Assembly: GCA_950295325.1 (NCBI GenBank)
Contig: OX485804.1
Location: 9,488,001 to 9,552,000, forward strand
Length of the DNA: 64,000 bases
Direction of reading: 5' to 3'
Origin: Polytrichum commune
Lineage: Eukaryota > Streptophyta > Polytrichopsida > Polytrichales > Polytrichaceae
Part shown: positions 13,141 to 24,740 of the stretch, piece after piece
How the letters are laid out: each line of letters starts with the position of its first letter
Numbering within the stretch: the stretch's first letter is position 1
The notes under the pieces: model-generated
Seen by the model: only the letters and a program-made list of their open reading frames with translations
Told to the model about the DNA's origin: nothing
Databases searched by the model: none
Program-made: the position numbers and the translations under genes

Positions 13141-16100
13141 GAACCAGTCTGGTAATAATAAGCATCCACATTATTCTCAGCATGATACACTGCTTACTAC
13201 TGTTACTTTGTCCAAGAACCACCTATAATGTATCTTAAAGTCAAAAGGCATACTGTTCTGGCGAACTTCCTGCTGCCATTGAGCATGGTTTTTCAGTGAT
13301 GAACTCCTCTCTTTCGAAGGTGCCTTTGAGGTACTGGGTCCTGGATACATTGCAAGAAGGTCAATATGCATAGACTTTACTTCAGAAAGGACAGACAGTG
13401 CATTACACATAAATGAAGTCCTGCTTCTGAGGTCATCAACTGAAGAAATCGAGTACAAAACTTCCTCTAAGCTCTGTTCAAGCATAGAGAACAAATCTGC
13501 AGTGAACACATTTGATGCTGATTTTCTGGCAAGATTCAACAAATATCTATTCACCCATTTGCCTACTGCAGACCCTGAGGTCAGCTTCTGAAAGAAATTT
13601 GCAGAGCAAAATGACTTCCTTACTCTGCCAAAAAAATTTGCTTTCTACATTACACTGACTGTTTCCCAAGAACCAAGAATGAATTCATGAATAAGCTTGG
13701 TAGCTCCTATCCATTACGTGAGGTATTCCAAAAGTCCATTGTAGTACAGAGCAGACCCGTGATCACATTTTCTACTACAGATGCAGACAGAATATAGCAG
13801 TCTTCATTCTACACAAATTCCAATGTGCTTCAAAATCATCAATGAGATCCTCTCTTGCGAAGGTGTCTTTGAGGTACTGGGTCAAGGGTACATTGCAAGA
13901 GAAGTCAAAACACGTAGACTTTACTTCCATAGGACAGATGGTGCATGACACATAATTGAAGTCCCGGTTCTGAGGTTATCAACTGAAAATATGGAGTAGG
14001 TAGTCCCTCTATTCTCTGATCAAGTGCAGAGAACAAATTGTGAAGACAATTGACACTGAATTCTATGGCGAGAATTAGACATATGTTTTCACCCATTTGC
14101 ATACTGCAAATCCTGAGGTCAGCTTCTGGAAGAATTTGAGGAGCACGATGGCTGCCCAACCCTCACCCAGATTTTGCTTTCTACATTACACTAACTCTTC
14201 TCCAAGAACCAGAGATGAAGTCATCAATAAGCTTGGTAGCACTTATCCATTAAAATGACATACTTCAAAAGGACATTATAATGAAGTGCAGACCCATGAG
14301 CACATTTTCGACTGCAGATGCTGTATTCCATTTGCATGTGCAGTAGAAAATAGTCTTCACAAAGCACATTGGAATGTGTGAAAGTTCTAGAATATCGTCT
14401 TCACAAAGGTTATGAAGCAGATGGGAATTTGTGTAGAGTGAAGACTATAGTCTGCTGCATCTAGAATATCTCTGCAGTCTTCACTCTACACAAATTCAAA
14501 TGTGCTTCATAACCATGAAGAATGATTTCTGCATTACTAAAAGCTGCAAACAAGCATGAACAACTCACACAAGGTGGTAAGCCTTTCTTACGATTTTGGA
14601 TGACAGAACTCTTAGGATGACAAAACTTGTCATCTGGTCGCCTCTGTGGAAAGTTTGCATTCAATGGGCTAACCCTCTCCTTGTCTGCAACATCTTGGGA
14701 TAAAATGCACAATAAAGTCAGGCTCTGACACCGCATCCATCTCAAGTGCTGAGAATTCAAGAGCTCTATCTCCACTTTGGAAAATATTGGAAGTGTAGAT
14801 TGCAGAAACAAGTATTTCAGGTTGGGCAAGAGAGTAACCACATGACCATAATGAAACCAGATAGAGGCAGTCAAGGAGAACCAGAATCTTACTAGCACTG
14901 GACCAAGCCTGGCTCTTGCCTGGACCTTGCTCTCTTGAAAGAGCACCTGTGTGTATAGAACCTGACCACAGGGCAAAACAAGTGCCTCAGAAAAACGTGC
15001 CAAAGTTCACAAATAATATAAGTATAAGGTTACATGTAATATTGTGCAGACGCAGATAAAGGCATGGGATGCGTTCAATTTACCTGCAAGTGCATCGCTT
15101 TGGAAGAAGAAAGCTACAGGGTAGGGCGTCCAAACTACACAATTGGAAACGAAATCATAGGATGTGAACGACTAGAGATATGTAAAGTGAAGTGGGGAAC
15201 AAAAACAAAAACAAAAACAAAAAAATCAAAAAAAACTAATAATAAAAATAAAAGCACACATTTGCCAACGCCAAAGATTGAAATGCAGCTGAGCTGCTGC
15301 AATTTCTTGAAGATCAAAAGCTACTCCTCTCACGTTATCCAAGTAGCAAGTTTGACTCTCTTCCTCAAGAAATCCTAGAGCACACAACATGTTCACAAGT
15401 AACTTCATGTCCATGTTGAACGCCGAGATTTTAGAACAAAAATGCTTTAAACGCCCAAAATCCTGACACCCCTCAATTTGATTGTAGGCGGTCGAAAGAG
15501 TGAAATACCAGGCTGTTGAGATGTGCTTGCGAAGGCCTGATTAACTTGAACAAGTCCTTCAAGTCCTGAAGCTGCGCCTTGCCCTGCAAACCAAATCAAG
15601 CAACAAAGTTCAATTCAAAACAGAACCAGCTGGAATAGAACGACCAATGGGTAGGTTAAATGATAACCACCAACTGGATTTAAACCAGACACCAAAGAAT
15701 TTCACCAATACCAACTGGAACTTTTTTGGGTCACAAACTACTCTATAATTTCTCCCATCTTTGTGGGAAGATGATATCAACAATAGCAAGAAGAGATTTT
15801 CTGGGCCTCAAACTGCTTCAAAATCTCTCCCCTCTTTGAATGTCAGATGATGGAATTATACCATTTTGGAGGGGGGGAACCATGGTCTGTTGTCTGTCAT
15901 TGATATTAAAGGCAGGCAAAGTCGAAGAGTTTCCAGGTTGATTGTATGCGTTTGCTGAGGTATGGACTTGAGGAAGCATTGACTGTGTGGGATTTGACAT
16001 CTTTGAGCGAATCTGCAATTGCTCAAGTAGTGATAATCTCGGCCCCTCCTGGACTTTGCCGATTACCGTAGTCCCTTCCTGCCCTGTAGCATGATAAGGT

Positions 16101-17983
16101 ATGTGATTGTGGGTATTTGCATAAAATTGGTGGTTGTAAACATTACTAGGTCCAGCTTCGTAAGCAGAAGTGCCACCTTGTCCAAGCCCATTCCAGGGTA
16201 CAAGAGTGTGGCCATGACTGTTACCATCTCGAAAAGGAGATGATCCTGTGAGGGTGCATGTTGCATGCAAGGAATCTCCATGACGTAAACCTAGAGATGG
16301 TACCAAATGAAAAAAATTGCCAGAGGAAGTAATTGACGAAAGTACCGGGTAACCCTCCTCATCCTTATGAACCATTTCTATGCCCCTCTTTAAGTTTCCT
16401 CTTATCCTCTCATGCTCTGGTTCCACTGAATTTTTAAATTCTGCACTCTTATGCATGTTGCTATGTCCACCTAGCTCCTCTTCATCACTGTCTGAATCGA
16501 GTATTACAACATCTGGAGCTGAACGTCCCAGGTTATTCTCAGCTTGAGATGTGGGTGCTCCAGAGTCGTCGACCTTTCGTGTCAAGTTCACTGCCACGTC
16601 AATTGTGTGGATTGCAAGTGACTCGGCCATGGTTGGCAGTCGCACATTGTAACCTTCGCTTCTCAAATTCGCTGCCTCTTTGATAGGAAGCACATGCTGG
16701 TGTGGAGCTCCGGAGGAAGGATCAGGCTCTCCTTCAGGGGACTCGTCTCGACATTCCTTTGAAACAGCACTCGGAACTGTCAATTCTGACGACACGTTTC
16801 CCTCTTGACATGAAACTCCTCCCTCAGTTTTTGCAGGAGTGGAATTTGGTGCCGAGGGTACGGAGCTGCAATTCCCTTCCTGGGAAGACAAATGGGTACC
16901 ATGCATGGAGTCACGTCCTGGAGGCGTTTCCACGGGACACTTCTGGCTGGAAGCAAGCACGTTCCTTGCTTCAATTTCAGCCCCTTCCTGTGCCCAATCC
17001 ATGGATCGCTCCTCTTCTCCCTCATCAGAATCTTCTGACAAGGCATCCAAGAGATCAGTCAGGTCTGTGCAGTTCTGTAGGCTACGCACAGTATCTCTGG
17101 CCATCAAATCTGCACCCTGAGCACCAACCATTATGCGGCCCTTCATACCATTCTCTTCCTGCCCTGGACATTGATCTACCTCCTTCACACAATCGAGTGC
17201 CAAGCCCACGCTTTCATTACTACCATTTTTGTCACAACCCACCATAATACTTGGCCTCAAGCCTTCAGAAACAATGTTCTTGTGATATAAACCCAGAGAG
17301 CTTGAGTATTGACCACCAAATCCATTCTCATTTTGCACTACAAAGCCCAAATGGTCGCCATCACCGTGATCTGCAGAGCTCAGATCCCTATCACCACCGC
17401 TTATAACTGAAACACTTTTAGGGGGACAGTCATCGGAACGGTTGATGTTATCCTGAGCAGGTGCCCTGATATTCGCATTGCAGTGTACAACGTCCTCCTC
17501 CAAATGTTCAAGTTCGTTTCCTAAAGACTCCGATCTTGATCTCTTCGTAACATAGCGTTCCTCGGGCATTTCGAGACCCTTCCGCTTTGGAGAAGCGACT
17601 CTATCCTTCACTTCATCTTCAGGTGCTTGTGATTTGAAGGTTCCTTCGGGTTCCCTGTATTCCCTATTGACACTACCACCGTCATCAGAGGACTGGGTGT
17701 TACTTCTCCGTGTTAAAAATGGCTCTTCGATCAGCTTAATATCAATACTCACTCTATTCAAGTACTCAGGTCTAAGGTGTGCCAATTCCATGTCTCTACC
17801 ACCAACACGTTCACAGTCTGGATCCTGCGGACTTGGGTCAAATTCATCCCCATCATCACTCATGTTCCTCACAACGTCACTGGGACTTGGTGACTGTTCC
17901 CTTCGACTTGCCTGAAAGGAGTTGTTCAACGGAACGTCCCTGCGAAAACCCACCCTCTGCAATGTCTCCGTGCAATGCTTCAT
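11163..17983 (-). CDS. SRA-YDG domain protein without a SET domain
   Basis: SRA domains bind methylated DNA and in plants normally sit in SUVH histone H3K9 methyltransferases in the nucleus. Coding exons, read on the minus strand: 17983-15862, 15583-15509, 14684-14569, 13587-13223, 13094-13069 (26 nt, tentative), 12855-12757, 12618-12187, 11650-11163. They total 3,723 nt, 1,240 residues, and all phases match with GT/AG borders. Residues 1 to about 930 are acidic, Ser-rich and mostly low complexity. They include VVILDSDSDEE at about 492-502. A helical-looking segment is in exon 13587-13223. The SRA domain spans about 1008-1170: GIEVGDVF, GGYNDN, YTGQGG, then YDGLY and FKVFKFK. Only about 70 residues follow, with no Cys-rich pre-SET and no SET. 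The start is the first ATG after the acceptor at 17987-17986. A tandem 3' duplicate lies downstream. It may be a SUVH descendant that lost its catalytic half. Confidence 0.85.
13285..14345. repeat. Tandem duplication of SRA gene exon and intron
   Basis: The block 13285-13850 is repeated as 13857-14345. Anchors: 'gaggtactgggtc' at 13330 and 13871; 'ctgaggtcagcttctg' at 13575 and 14113; 'aataagcttggtagc' at 13690 and 14227. The right-hand copy, which lies upstream in transcription, keeps the acceptor-like region but has several indels. Its exon frame is broken relative to the live exon at 13587-13223. Confidence 0.8.
14407..14515. repeat. Short inverted repeat (hairpin) in SRA gene exon/intron edge
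   Basis: The left arm 14407-14449 (ggttatgaagcagatgggaa and onward) pairs with the right arm 14473-14515. The loop is about 24 bp with a few mismatches. Single-arm fragments related to it occur at 13797-13835 and 14345-14375. Confidence 0.75.
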
Positions 17984-17987
17984 CCCT

Positions 17988-19599
17988 GTTACAAACAACT
18001 TCAGTCAGCATTCTAGTTTTAAGATAACCGCCCAATAGCCTATGTACTCAAACCTCCGCAATCGTTGACCACCTAAATATTCTGTTAGCTTCTCAATACC
18101 AGTCTCCTCTCATAGGGATGGTATTCTGTAAGAGGAGGAGGACAACCTAGGGAACCCAACATCGTGGAATATAGTTCAGAATGCCTGAGACCGTATATGT
18201 GCGCAGGTGTATGCATGTGCTTGAGATAGCCTGCAAAATCAGCTCATATGCATTCAAATGCGCCAGCGGCGGCATTTGCTGAATCCTGAGACGTAAGTCA
18301 GCTACTAAAGGACATCCATACTCAAATCTACATGCTTTTGCAACCCATATCGTAAGTTCGAGCATGACACTATGAGCGCTTGAATGCGTTCTGTATTGCT
18401 CGGCAAAAAGATGGGAGTACGGAAGACCTTTGCAGGCGAGATGCAACAACTAACAAACAAATCCAGAACACATACAGAACATGGTCAAGATAATTTAGCT
18501 GAGCTAAACTCAAAATGATTGACTCCATAGCGCACCAACATATCTTCTTATAAAATGCACCAGGTGAAGCTGTTCCTTACAGCATTTCCATCATACCAAA
18601 CAATGTATGCTATAAATGCTAGCAAAAACTTGCAAACCAGCACAAAGCCTCCAGTTCACAAACGTGCTTCTGATGAAATGCAGGCAGTAACCACATACCA
18701 TTCATGCCAACTCCATACTGTCTCTTCCATCAGCACATGAAACCTAGAAGAAACCCTCGACTCTGCAACACAGCACCCTATCACTCAATAAAACACGGCA
18801 ATTAACCTACCACTTAGTCATTCTGGCACAGACGATGTCGCAGACCAGATGCTCCTCTTTACTCCATTCGCATTGCTTCACCACTTGCACCCCAAAATCC
18901 TTGAGCTCAATTTCGTCAAAGAAGGGAAGAGGCCCCTACATCACCAAATCACTCCACCTGCATGCACATGCCACTTGTAAGTTGCATAGATCAATGTAAC
19001 ATCCCCTCCCCTGACCTCATCGTACTGCTACTCACCTTCTACTAGATTCTTAACCAACCAGCATCCCATTCAACAAGCCTCATTTCATGTCATCACTTTC
19101 TGCTCACAGTAAAAGCGTGGGACCCACACGCGCCCGCATACACACACACACACATAACCTCAAATGGCAGCAATCCCCCTCACTAAGTTCCACGCACAGA
19201 TGAGTGTGCACCACATAAAACCCGAGAACAGAGTTTAAAACTATGCCAAATCGGCTACCTGTACCTACTACCCCTAGCCCACTCGGGGGAGATAAGCATC
19301 ATCCCTCCGTAATAACCAACATGGCCAGCAAAATAACCCCGCCATTCGTTGCACACTGCCTCATTTCCCACCTTAACTCCTCACAATTCGAGTTCTACAG
19401 CACCTGCACCGTAGTTTCAAGCTTGATCCTTCAGGCAGCGAGCCGAAAAAGGGCCTAAAAGTCTGGACGAGCAAGACGACGGAAGGCTGGGAAACTCAGG
19501 CCGAAGTGTATGGGAGCACGACGGTGCGATGGTGATCCCGAACAGAATACGAGTCGAGAAGAATCGCCGTAAGTTGCGAGGATGAAATATGTGACTGAC
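17988..19599 (-). other. Long 5' UTR intron of SRA gene, nothing else recognised
   Basis: This interval holds scattered open frames and a short CA run near 19140-19155. None looks like an extra coding exon, but a further UTR exon cannot be excluded. Confidence 0.4.
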
Positions 19600-19790
19600 C
19601 TCCTCGGTGAGCCCAGGGAGGTTGCGTGCAGGGCAGAGAACGGCAGTGGCGATGGCGATGAAGAATGGTCAGCAATGCTTGCAAGTGACGAGACAGACGA
19701 ATGAATGAAGGAAGGAAGGAAGGAAGGAAACGAACGGACGGACGGACGAGTGCGTTAGGGTTTGAGGCCACACGGCCTTCTTTCGCCGGG
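19600..19790 (-). promoter_or_regulatory. Probable 5' UTR exon and promoter region of SRA gene
   Basis: On the minus strand a pyrimidine-rich leader (repeated TTCC near 19706-19730) ends in a good donor, GAG|GTCAG, at 19600/19599. The next acceptor in line is at 17987-17986, just before the ATG at 17983. No ATG lies in the frame that would join to the coding exon, so I read this as untranslated leader. The transcription start would be near or above 19770; no clear TATA box was identified. Confidence 0.5.
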
Positions 19791-19925
19791 TGGAGATTTG
19801 GCAGGGGAATCAGGGCAGGTATACGGTGGGCATTATGTGCCCACTCGCCCGCTTACTAAATCCATCGGACGCCTGTGTATATTCCAGTGGGTGGCCATAA
19901 ATGCCAAGCCTTCTAGACCCTAATA
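19788..19925. repeat. Dispersed repeat, also at 24417-24540
   Basis: Both segments share 'ggagatttgg', 'gcattatgtgc', 'ttactaaatc' and 'cttctagac' in the same order. This copy abuts the inferred promoter of the SRA gene. The type of element is not recognised. Confidence 0.6.
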
Positions 19926-19989
19926 ATGGTATCTTACTAAAGGGGTAGATGGGCCTCAAATGATTACTCCTTCCCCACTAGCCTACACA

Positions 19990-20496
19990 CATGAGACCTA
20001 TTATGGCGGTCACCCGGGTTACCAAATTTACAAAGTGCGTGACCGCAATTAATCCATCCATTAATTCATTCTCCGGAGGGTGAGTTACCGAATTTAAAAT
20101 AGAAAAAAAAAAGTACGTGAACGATATTAACATAATAGTCATACATTTCCTGGAGGATGCCCAAAGTAGGACCAACATTTGGTTTGTACTTTGCAAATAG
20201 TGCAGTCTCAACAATATGGACATGGGACGGGATTCATCATTGCGTCTTTTGGGGGGGGGGGGAGGGGGAGGTTGTTTGCTCTTCTGTTTGTTGGCAATGT
20301 CACAGTGGTCGAGTTCGCCCTCTTCTAGTACGGTGGAGCCTCAAAAATTGTTGTCATTCTAAGGGCGAATAGAGCTGGACGAACCCGATATTTTGAGCCT
20401 CCTTTTCTTCTGATTTGGACCAATTTTGAGGTAGCTATTGTGATCCGCACACACCCGGGTTACGGTGGTAACCCGGGTTACCGCCATGGGACTCAC
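19990..20496. mobile_element. Inverted-repeat MITE of about 0.5 kb
   Basis: The left end reads TGAGACCTATTATGGCGGTC followed by ACCCGGGTTACC. The right end is its inverse (ggtaacccgggttaccgcca, then tgggactcaca). No coding sequence lies inside, and a G run is near 20251-20262. Superfamily not assigned; I could not identify a confident target duplication. Confidence 0.6.
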
Positions 20497-20699
20497 ATAT
20501 ACACAAAGCCTGCTTCTTCTAAGCTTGGGCACGATTCACTTAAGTTAGGGAGTACACCGTTTACGTGCATTGTTTGCAAAGGGCCTTACTAAACTAGATG
20601 CCTTATAGAGGTCTCAAAAGGTGTCACGTCCACTAATTGCCAATGTGATCCTATTTGTCAACAAAAGTAATATGTTCATGTGGAAAAATTGTATTTATA

Positions 20700-21640
20700 T
20701 GATGATGTTTAGTGTAGCACGTTGGGGTACTTGAGATCGTAGACCGTTGTGTAACATAGGCAAGCATACACCTCATACACAATCATTGAACATACTTGTG
20801 TTGAGATACTAATAAGCGCACTTGAACACCACGTGTCGCGTCCTATCGTGAAGTTGTTGATTGTTAGTGTAACTTATCATACACCTTAGAATAGCGTGAA
20901 GTGACACTCTTACACATGTGACACTAAATGTCATCAACAGTGTAGTGTTTAAGGTACATGTGTCTGATACCAACAAACCGATACTATGGGCACCTATCGT
21001 ATCGAGTGCCCATAGTTTTGAGTGTTATTCGGTTATGTATCAATCTAAAAATGGACATGTGTTTAAAAGAGATTGGACTATGTGCTCAAAAATATGCTAG
21101 TCATTTTAGGCTCAACAATCAACATAATTAGGGGGACCCATATGAGCACTTAATTAACACGAGAATCTTCACATTTACAATGAATAAGATATTTGTTCAA
21201 GTTCATGAAACTATGAGGCAAGTGGCTATAATGTACGATTTGGGATCGTTAAGATCAACTCACATCAATTGTGTGTTTTCATATCTTACGTGAAGTAGGT
21301 GCAAGGAGGAAAGTATATGAATAACACACATGCACCTTTTGAGACGGTTAGCAAACCCAAATTGACATCCTCGTGATTTTCAGAGCTCACATGAATACCT
21401 TATTCATTATCCATAACAAGGATTCGCATGCTTGTTAAATGGTCATATAGGTGCACTCAATATCGTTGACTACTGATCCTATAATGGTTATCATATTTTG
21501 AGCATGCAATGCAATTGTTGTTGAAACACATGTCGTTTTGGTATTGGTTCTTGGAACCACACGATCACATAGCACTCAAATGCATGTGTTCGATTAAGAT
21601 AAGCAATCGAACTAGGCATGTCTACCTAAGGTAAGAAATT
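20700..21640. repeat. Old dispersed repeat, related to 25.6-26.0, 30.8-31.8 and 56.0 kb
   Basis: 20750-20900 resembles 25800-25960 ('cacctcat...attgaacatact'). 21050-21210 resembles 31560-31720 ('aacacgagaatcttc'). 21330-21610 resembles 30880-31140 and 56045-56310 ('ttagcaaa[c/t]ccaaat', 'ttgactactga', 'gagcatgcaatgc' type). The shared order suggests pieces of one large degenerate element. No protein remnant was recognised. Confidence 0.55.
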
Positions 21641-21937
21641 ATGTATTGTTTGTGGGTGGGTTAGCTTCCATTTGATTGCAAGGGAGGTTTCGTTACATAA
21701 CACCACTCGAGGGGGTAATGGTCCAATTATACCCTCTAAAGAGGACAGAGGGAATTATTGCATATGAGTGTACCTTTCATCCATCCAACATAACTCTAGC
21801 TTGACCGCCTATAGGTTTGTGGCCAATTCCTGTCAATTGACTTGGACCGTGTGTCAAGTCAATTACAAAATTGTAACCTATCGGTTGCATACTATTTAAA
21901 GGTATGTATGTTGGATAACTGACAAATACACTTGAAT

Positions 21938-21938
<1 letters not shown>

Positions 21939-21969
<31 letters not shown>
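21939..21969. repeat. (CT)n microsatellite
   Basis: About fifteen uninterrupted CT units. It makes an arginine-glutamate run in the opposite strand, which is an artefact. Confidence 0.95.
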
Positions 21970-21971
<2 letters not shown>

Positions 21972-22234
21972 TTGTTGATTCATCCCAATTAGTCTCATTA
22001 GGTGCTTCAAGGTCTCAGACCCTTATGTGCTTCAAATAGTGATCACTAGACTCTACAACAGTAGTCGGCATTTTCACCCTTTTCTTGCCCCTGTTTGTCC
22101 TCCCCATCGGCAAGTACTATGAACTTTTTATCCATGCAAGGGGTTTTCGTTGGGAGAAGCCGTAAATATAAATTAAAGGGTGTGCTCAATGGGTTTGCGG
22201 TTGGGAGGCATCATGAATTGGCGAAGATCTCATT

Positions 22235-24005
22235 TCACAATTATTGAGGCCGAACTTTGTAAAAGCACCCCCAACGAACTTTGTAAGGAAGGGGTCCCCT
22301 GATAGGATAAGGGTCAGGGCCCACCACCCACAACCCTCGGGCAACCTCATAAAAACTTCTACGAACCCGACCGAAAAACATTGCCCTCCCAAACCGACTT
22401 CAAAAAAAGTTGTCCTTACAATCTCAAAGGTTGTCTAGTGCACAAAATCCATACATACGTTCACTTCCACTCGGTAAATTAGCAAATGATCGAGATTCTA
22501 TACATGAAGCGAAGCCATCAATAAAGTGCGTGATCAACTTGAAAGTTAAAGATATGAAAAATTGCACATTAAGTTCGAGGTGATAATTTTTGTGACTTAC
22601 CATTTGCAAGGACCTTTGTCGATTTAATACTAAGCTTAAATCATGTGGTAATTTTAGCTAAATTGATTAATGTCTTCTCCATTCACAAGTATTTGTACAC
22701 ATTCAGACTAACTAATCTTAATCAAGAGTAATTAATCTTTCAAATATTTGAGATACCAAAATAGGCACCAAGTTAGGCTTAGGCCTTGAGCTCAATTAGG
22801 CTTAGTTAAGATTAATTACATCTAACTATGCTTAATTAGCCTGAATGTGTATAAATATTTGTAGAAATTTACTTGTAAAAGGAGAAGACATTAATCAAAG
22901 TAGCTATAATTAGAATATTATTCTAGAACTGGTTTTAAAATGACAAAGGTCTTTTCAATTGGTAAGCCGCAAAAGTTATCACCTTAATGTTAATGAGGAA
23001 TATTTTATACCTTTAACTTCAAGTTAATTACATACATTATTGACAGTTTCATTTGGGAACAATCAATTACTTATTTACGAAGTGGGAGTGAACGTATATA
23101 TGGGAGTTTGGGCCTTGAAGTTGAGGTGCACTCAATATGGGTTTTGTGGATTAAGGTAGATAACGCTAATTTGGTTTGTTTCCTTAATTGGACACTTGTT
23201 TTTGGTTCCTAATTAGTTGCACAAACATTTTAATTTGGTGGTAATACACGGTGATTTAACTAATGCTTGATGATACTTAGGTCAACTATCTTCACAAAAG
23301 TCAAACTACACCCATCATCCTTCATAATTAGGAGTGCTATCCACCAAGCTATGACACGCTTGACTTTTGTGCTAAAGGTGAGCAAATCAGGAAGTGGCAT
23401 GTGGCTATGAGGTGGCATGTGGCTGTGAAGTACCAACCGACTTGTAATGTGGGTATCCTATAGTGAAAAACAATTTGACAGCATTTTATCTTACATGTGA
23501 CCACTTCAAAGTCATGACACAACCAATATTGGCAATAAACTTGGTTTTCATTGGCAAATGACCCATGTAGGATCTGCTAATAACAATTTTCACTTACACA
23601 AATTAGAACGATAAAAGAGTCCCCCACCCCCATAACACAACATTAAGAAGTATAAAATACAGAGCCTAGATCAACACCTTCCTCAACGATTTCAACGAAT
23701 TCAAATTCTTTGGTCTAGATTCGCAATTTGCTAACCTACTCAAGCTTCTTATGCCCGAATCCATCACCTGGATGATTCCATAAAACTAGAGGTGTCTCCA
23801 CATTAGCCTCGTCTACATTAGGCATCTTGCAAGAATGCAAGGAAAACTTTTTTTTGAAGTTGGGTGGGGAGGGCATTGTTTTGCGGTTAGGTTCAAAAAA
23901 GTTTTTGTGGGGCTACCCAAGGGCTGCTGATCGTGGGCCCTGGCACTTATCCAATTATGTGACCCCTTCCTTAAAAAGCTCGTTGGGTGTGCTTTAGCAT
24001 TCAAC
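22235..24005. repeat. Nested inverted repeat, outer arms
   Basis: The outer arm 22235-22425 is inverted at 23825-24005. Examples: 'acattgccctcccaaaccga' on the left against 'ggtggggagggcattgt' on the right; 'aaggaaggggtcccct' against 'gaccccttccttaa'. Related single-arm copies, all in the orientation of the 22.1 kb one, are near 22125-22230, 24110-24240 and 24745-24860. The inner palindrome 22440-23115 lies within. Confidence 0.75.
22440..23115. repeat. Long palindrome (fold-back element) of about 675 bp
   Basis: Two arms of about 330 bp meet near 22775-22790. The left arm has 'acgttcacttccactcggta', 'tttgtcgattta', 'gattaatgtcttctcc' and 'acacattcagactaa'. The right arm has their inverses in reverse order, ending 'cgaagtgggagtgaacgtat'. 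It is AT-rich with no open frame of note. It could be a fold-back/MITE-type transposon or a source of hairpin RNA. No target duplication was verified. Confidence 0.8.
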
Positions 24006-24525
24006 TTTATTGAGTACATGCAAGTTGTATGACATGTGGGCCCTCCACCTCTAGACACTTATACCAACCACACCAACTAAAATAAGATGTTTTATTTGTG
24101 GTTGAATGACTTGCCATATGAATGCAAGGGGTTGTTAGTTGGAAGGGCCTGTAAATAATAATCATATAATGTGGTCGACCAATGGGTTTGTAGTTGGAAA
24201 GCATATTACTTGTGATTTGGTCAGGTTTTTTATTTCACGTTCATTATGAATACATGCGGACAATATGGAAATCCATGTGTATAGAGTTTTGTACACGAAT
24301 GTTGTTTCTATTGAAGTCCCACTTGATACCCTTCATTCATGTCATACACGTCGATTTAGTGAAGCAATACCCAATTAGGATGAAATAACAACAAACTTGA
24401 GAACACCAATTCTTTACGTGGAGATTTGGGAGGGGAGTCGAAGCAAGTATGTGGCATGCATTATGTGCTCAAATTTCTTACTAAATCGGATGTCTATATT
24501 CGAGTTAGTTACAATGACACGGCTT

Positions 24526-24740
24526 CTAGACAAGGTTAATGATAATGACCACAACAACTAAAGTAATAACTTGTGTGTCGAGGTTAATGATAATGACCAC
24601 AACAACTAAAGTAATAACTTGTGTGTTGAGGTTAATGATAATGACCACAACAACTAAAGTAATAACTTGTGTGTTGAGGTTAATGATTATGACCACAACA
24701 ACTAAAGTAATAACTTGTGTGTTGTTTTGTGGTGGATAAC
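24526..24740. repeat. Tandem array of about 54 bp, four copies
   Basis: The unit begins 'ggttaatgataatgaccaca', continues 'caactaaagtaataacttgt' and ends 'gtgttga'. Four near-identical copies are present. The near-identity implies recent expansion. The open frames it creates on both strands are by-products. Confidence 0.9.

Noticed and set aside
13905-14159. 84-codon minus-strand frame between SRA exons
   Set aside because: It is the decayed duplicate of the 13587-13223 exon in a wrong frame.
14461-15003. 180-codon minus-strand frame
   Set aside because: Only its part 14684-14569 fits as an exon in frame and phase; the rest is intron read-through.
15226-15414. Minus-strand 62-codon frame that looks like a possible extra SRA exon
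   Set aside because: No acceptor and donor combination keeps phase with the neighbouring exons, while the chain without it is in phase throughout.
16702-17247. 181-codon plus-strand frame over the SRA gene's large exon
   Set aside because: It is a shadow of the minus-strand coding exon, has no domain and no splice support.
19496-19771. 91-codon minus-strand frame that would join in phase to the SRA start exon
   Set aside because: It begins with GTG and has no ATG, so it is treated as 5' UTR, not an N-terminal extension.
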